This document shows, piece after piece, positions 20,359 to 21,472 of a DNA stretch of 21,472 bases; position 1 is the first letter of the stretch, and every line of letters begins with the position of its first letter. The position numbers and the translations under genes are program-made. Source of the DNA: DATECU01 sp035286745 (lineage in GTDB: Bacteria; Acidobacteriota; Vicinamibacteria; Fen-336); NCBI GenBank assembly GCA_035286745.1, contig DATECU010000017.1:1-21472 (forward strand), read 5' to 3'. The notes below the pieces were generated by a model. It was not told where the DNA came from, did not search any database, and saw only the letters and a list, made by a program, of their open reading frames with translations.

Positions 20359-21472
20359 ATGCCCGGGTTCCTGGCCTTCGCCCTCCTGGTGTTCGTGGGT
20401 CCGGGACTTGGCCTCCAGCGCTGGCTCAGGGTGCCGGCCGACCCGGCCCTGGCGCTTCCGCTCGGGTGGGCCCTCGCCGCAGCCAGCTACTGGCTGAGCC
20501 TGGCCGCCGGCCAGCCCTGGCTCTTCCCTCTTGCTACAGCGGTGGGACTGCTCGGTCTGCTGCGGCGTGGTCCCCTCCTCGCCTCCGGCGGTCCCTCGCT
20601 GCGCGGAGCCATCCCTCCGTTCCTGGGAGTGGTCGCCCTTCTCGCCGTCACCCAGTACCCGTGGAACCGGCCGGCTCCTGATGGCGGGTTCCTCCTCGAT
20701 CCCTTCGTGGCCTCGGATACGGCGTTTCACGTGGGCTTGACGCGGGAGCTGACGCTGGGGCCCAATCCCCAGGTGCCCGGCGTCTCCGGTTTTCCGCTTG
20801 GCTACCACCTGGGCGTCGACCTGCTTCGGGCCGCCGGGTTGCGCTGGGCCGGTGTCGACCCCTTCGACTCCATCGCCCGACTCGACGTCACTCTCTTCGC
20901 TCTTGGCCTGATCCTGGTCCTGCGACGCGTCACCCACGCCCTGGGAGGTTCGCCTTTGGCGGTGGCGGCCATTCCCTGGACGTTGCTCGCTACGGACTTC
21001 TCTTTCGTATTCGCCAGCAACCCCCAGGCCCACTGGTGGTCGGACCTCCTGCGCGGGAACCTCCTCATCTCGTTGGCGTTGGCCAACCCCATCGTGCCGG
21101 CGCTCGCCCTGGCCCTGGGCTCGGTGGTCGCTCTCACCCGCCACCAAGCCGGCGAAGGCCGTGGCTGGCTGGTCCTGGCGGCGGCCCTGGGAGCGGCGGT
21201 CCCATTCTTCAAGGTGTTCCTGGGTGCCCACCTCCTGCTCGGGCTCGGGGTCTCGGCACTTCTCGACCGGCGCTCCCGCTGGAGCACCGCGCTGGCGGGA
21301 CTGCCCTGCCTGGCGGGGACCGGAGCCCTCGCCCTGGGCCAGGGCGCGCAGACGGTCGCTGTGGCCCTGATCCCCTTCGATCTGGTGCGCGTCACCAGAG
21401 AGACCCTGGCCCTTCCTCCGCTCTCCGGCTTGCCCTTTGTCGGCTGGACGGTCTTGTGGCTCCCCCCCCCCC
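20359..21472 (+). CDS. Multi-pass membrane protein, incomplete at right edge
   Basis: The frame is open from ATG 20359 to the window end (371 codons). It is Leu/Ala/Val/Gly-rich, with about eight hydrophobic segments visible. Between the third and fourth lies FLLDPFVASDTAFHVGLTRE with D114, D120 and H124, followed by GFPLGYHLG. An acidic/His loop after an early membrane segment resembles GT-C-type glycosyltransferases, but the match is weaker than for the 12996-14723 gene, and another polytopic family is possible. No Shine-Dalgarno precedes the ATG; an in-frame GTG at 20347 is an alternative. A good promoter lies 42 nt upstream. The last 11 bases are all C, so the final residues may be unreliable. 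Confidence 0.7.
   Translation, partial: MPGFLAFALLVFVGPGLGLQRWLRVPADPALALPLGWALAAASYWLSLAAGQPWLFPLATAVGLLGLLRRGPLLASGGPSLRGAIPPFLGVVALLAVTQYPWNRPAPDGGFLLDPFVASDTAFHVGLTRELTLGPNPQVPGVSGFPLGYHLGVDLLRAAGLRWAGVDPFDSIARLDVTLFALGLILVLRRVTHALGGSPLAVAAIPWTLLATDFSFVFASNPQAHWWSDLLRGNLLISLALANPIVPALALALGSVVALTRHQAGEGRGWLVLAAALGAAVPFFKVFLGAHLLLGLGVSALLDRRSRWSTALAGLPCLAGTGALALGQGAQTVAVALIPFDLVRVTRETLALPPLSGLPFVGWTVLWLPPP

Overview
The window is GC-rich DNA, densely coding on both strands, from a bacterium with a periplasm: there is an HtrA/DegP-type protease with a membrane-anchored N-terminus and a predicted exported cupredoxin. No rRNA, tRNA, CRISPR array, transposase or phage gene was seen. Gene content and the dispersed TCAGC/GCTGA heptad repeats would fit Acidobacteriota or a similar uncultivated GC-rich phylum, but that placement is a low-confidence inference.

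Layout. (1) 1-3127: an OPT-family oligopeptide transporter cut off by the left edge (minus), a divergent small [2Fe-2S] ferredoxin-like protein (plus), and an unrecognised 279-aa protein (minus). (2) 3128-12846: a plus-strand protein-quality-control block, dnaK - hsp20 - groES - groEL - htrA/degP - dksA-like zinc finger - lon. A good sigma-70 promoter precedes dnaK, and htrA-dksA-lon are spaced like an operon. Folding (DnaK, GroESL), holding (Hsp20), envelope proteolysis (HtrA), cytoplasmic proteolysis (Lon) and a possible transcription-level stress regulator (DksA-like) therefore sit side by side. (3) 12996-16458: a GT-C-like multi-pass membrane protein (minus), divergent from a zinc-ribbon/FHA/GAF sensor histidine kinase (plus). 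(4) 16567-17009: two small overlapping plus-strand ORFs of unknown function, the first with one membrane segment. (5) 17020-20182: rpsO - pnp - cupredoxin on the minus strand, the cupredoxin start overlapping the pnp stop. (6) 20359 to the right edge: a second multi-pass membrane protein, incomplete, ending in a run of 11 C.

The most unusual structure not explained by genes is a family of fold-back repeats. Three intergenic sites (2093-2281, 6286-6528, 12857-13118) carry degenerate 7-nt tandem units, NNTCAGC on the left and the inverse GCTGANN on the right, around unrelated cores. One copy lies between groES and groEL. Another runs into the end of the membrane-protein gene and supplies its last 40 residues. 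Other observations are a dnaK leader that can pair over its own ribosome binding site, a palindrome abutting the dnaK -35 box with no CIRCE element in sight, and a 150-nt stretch of strong inverted repeats between groEL and htrA.

All calls come from reading the sequence and recalled family motifs; no database search or folding program was run.
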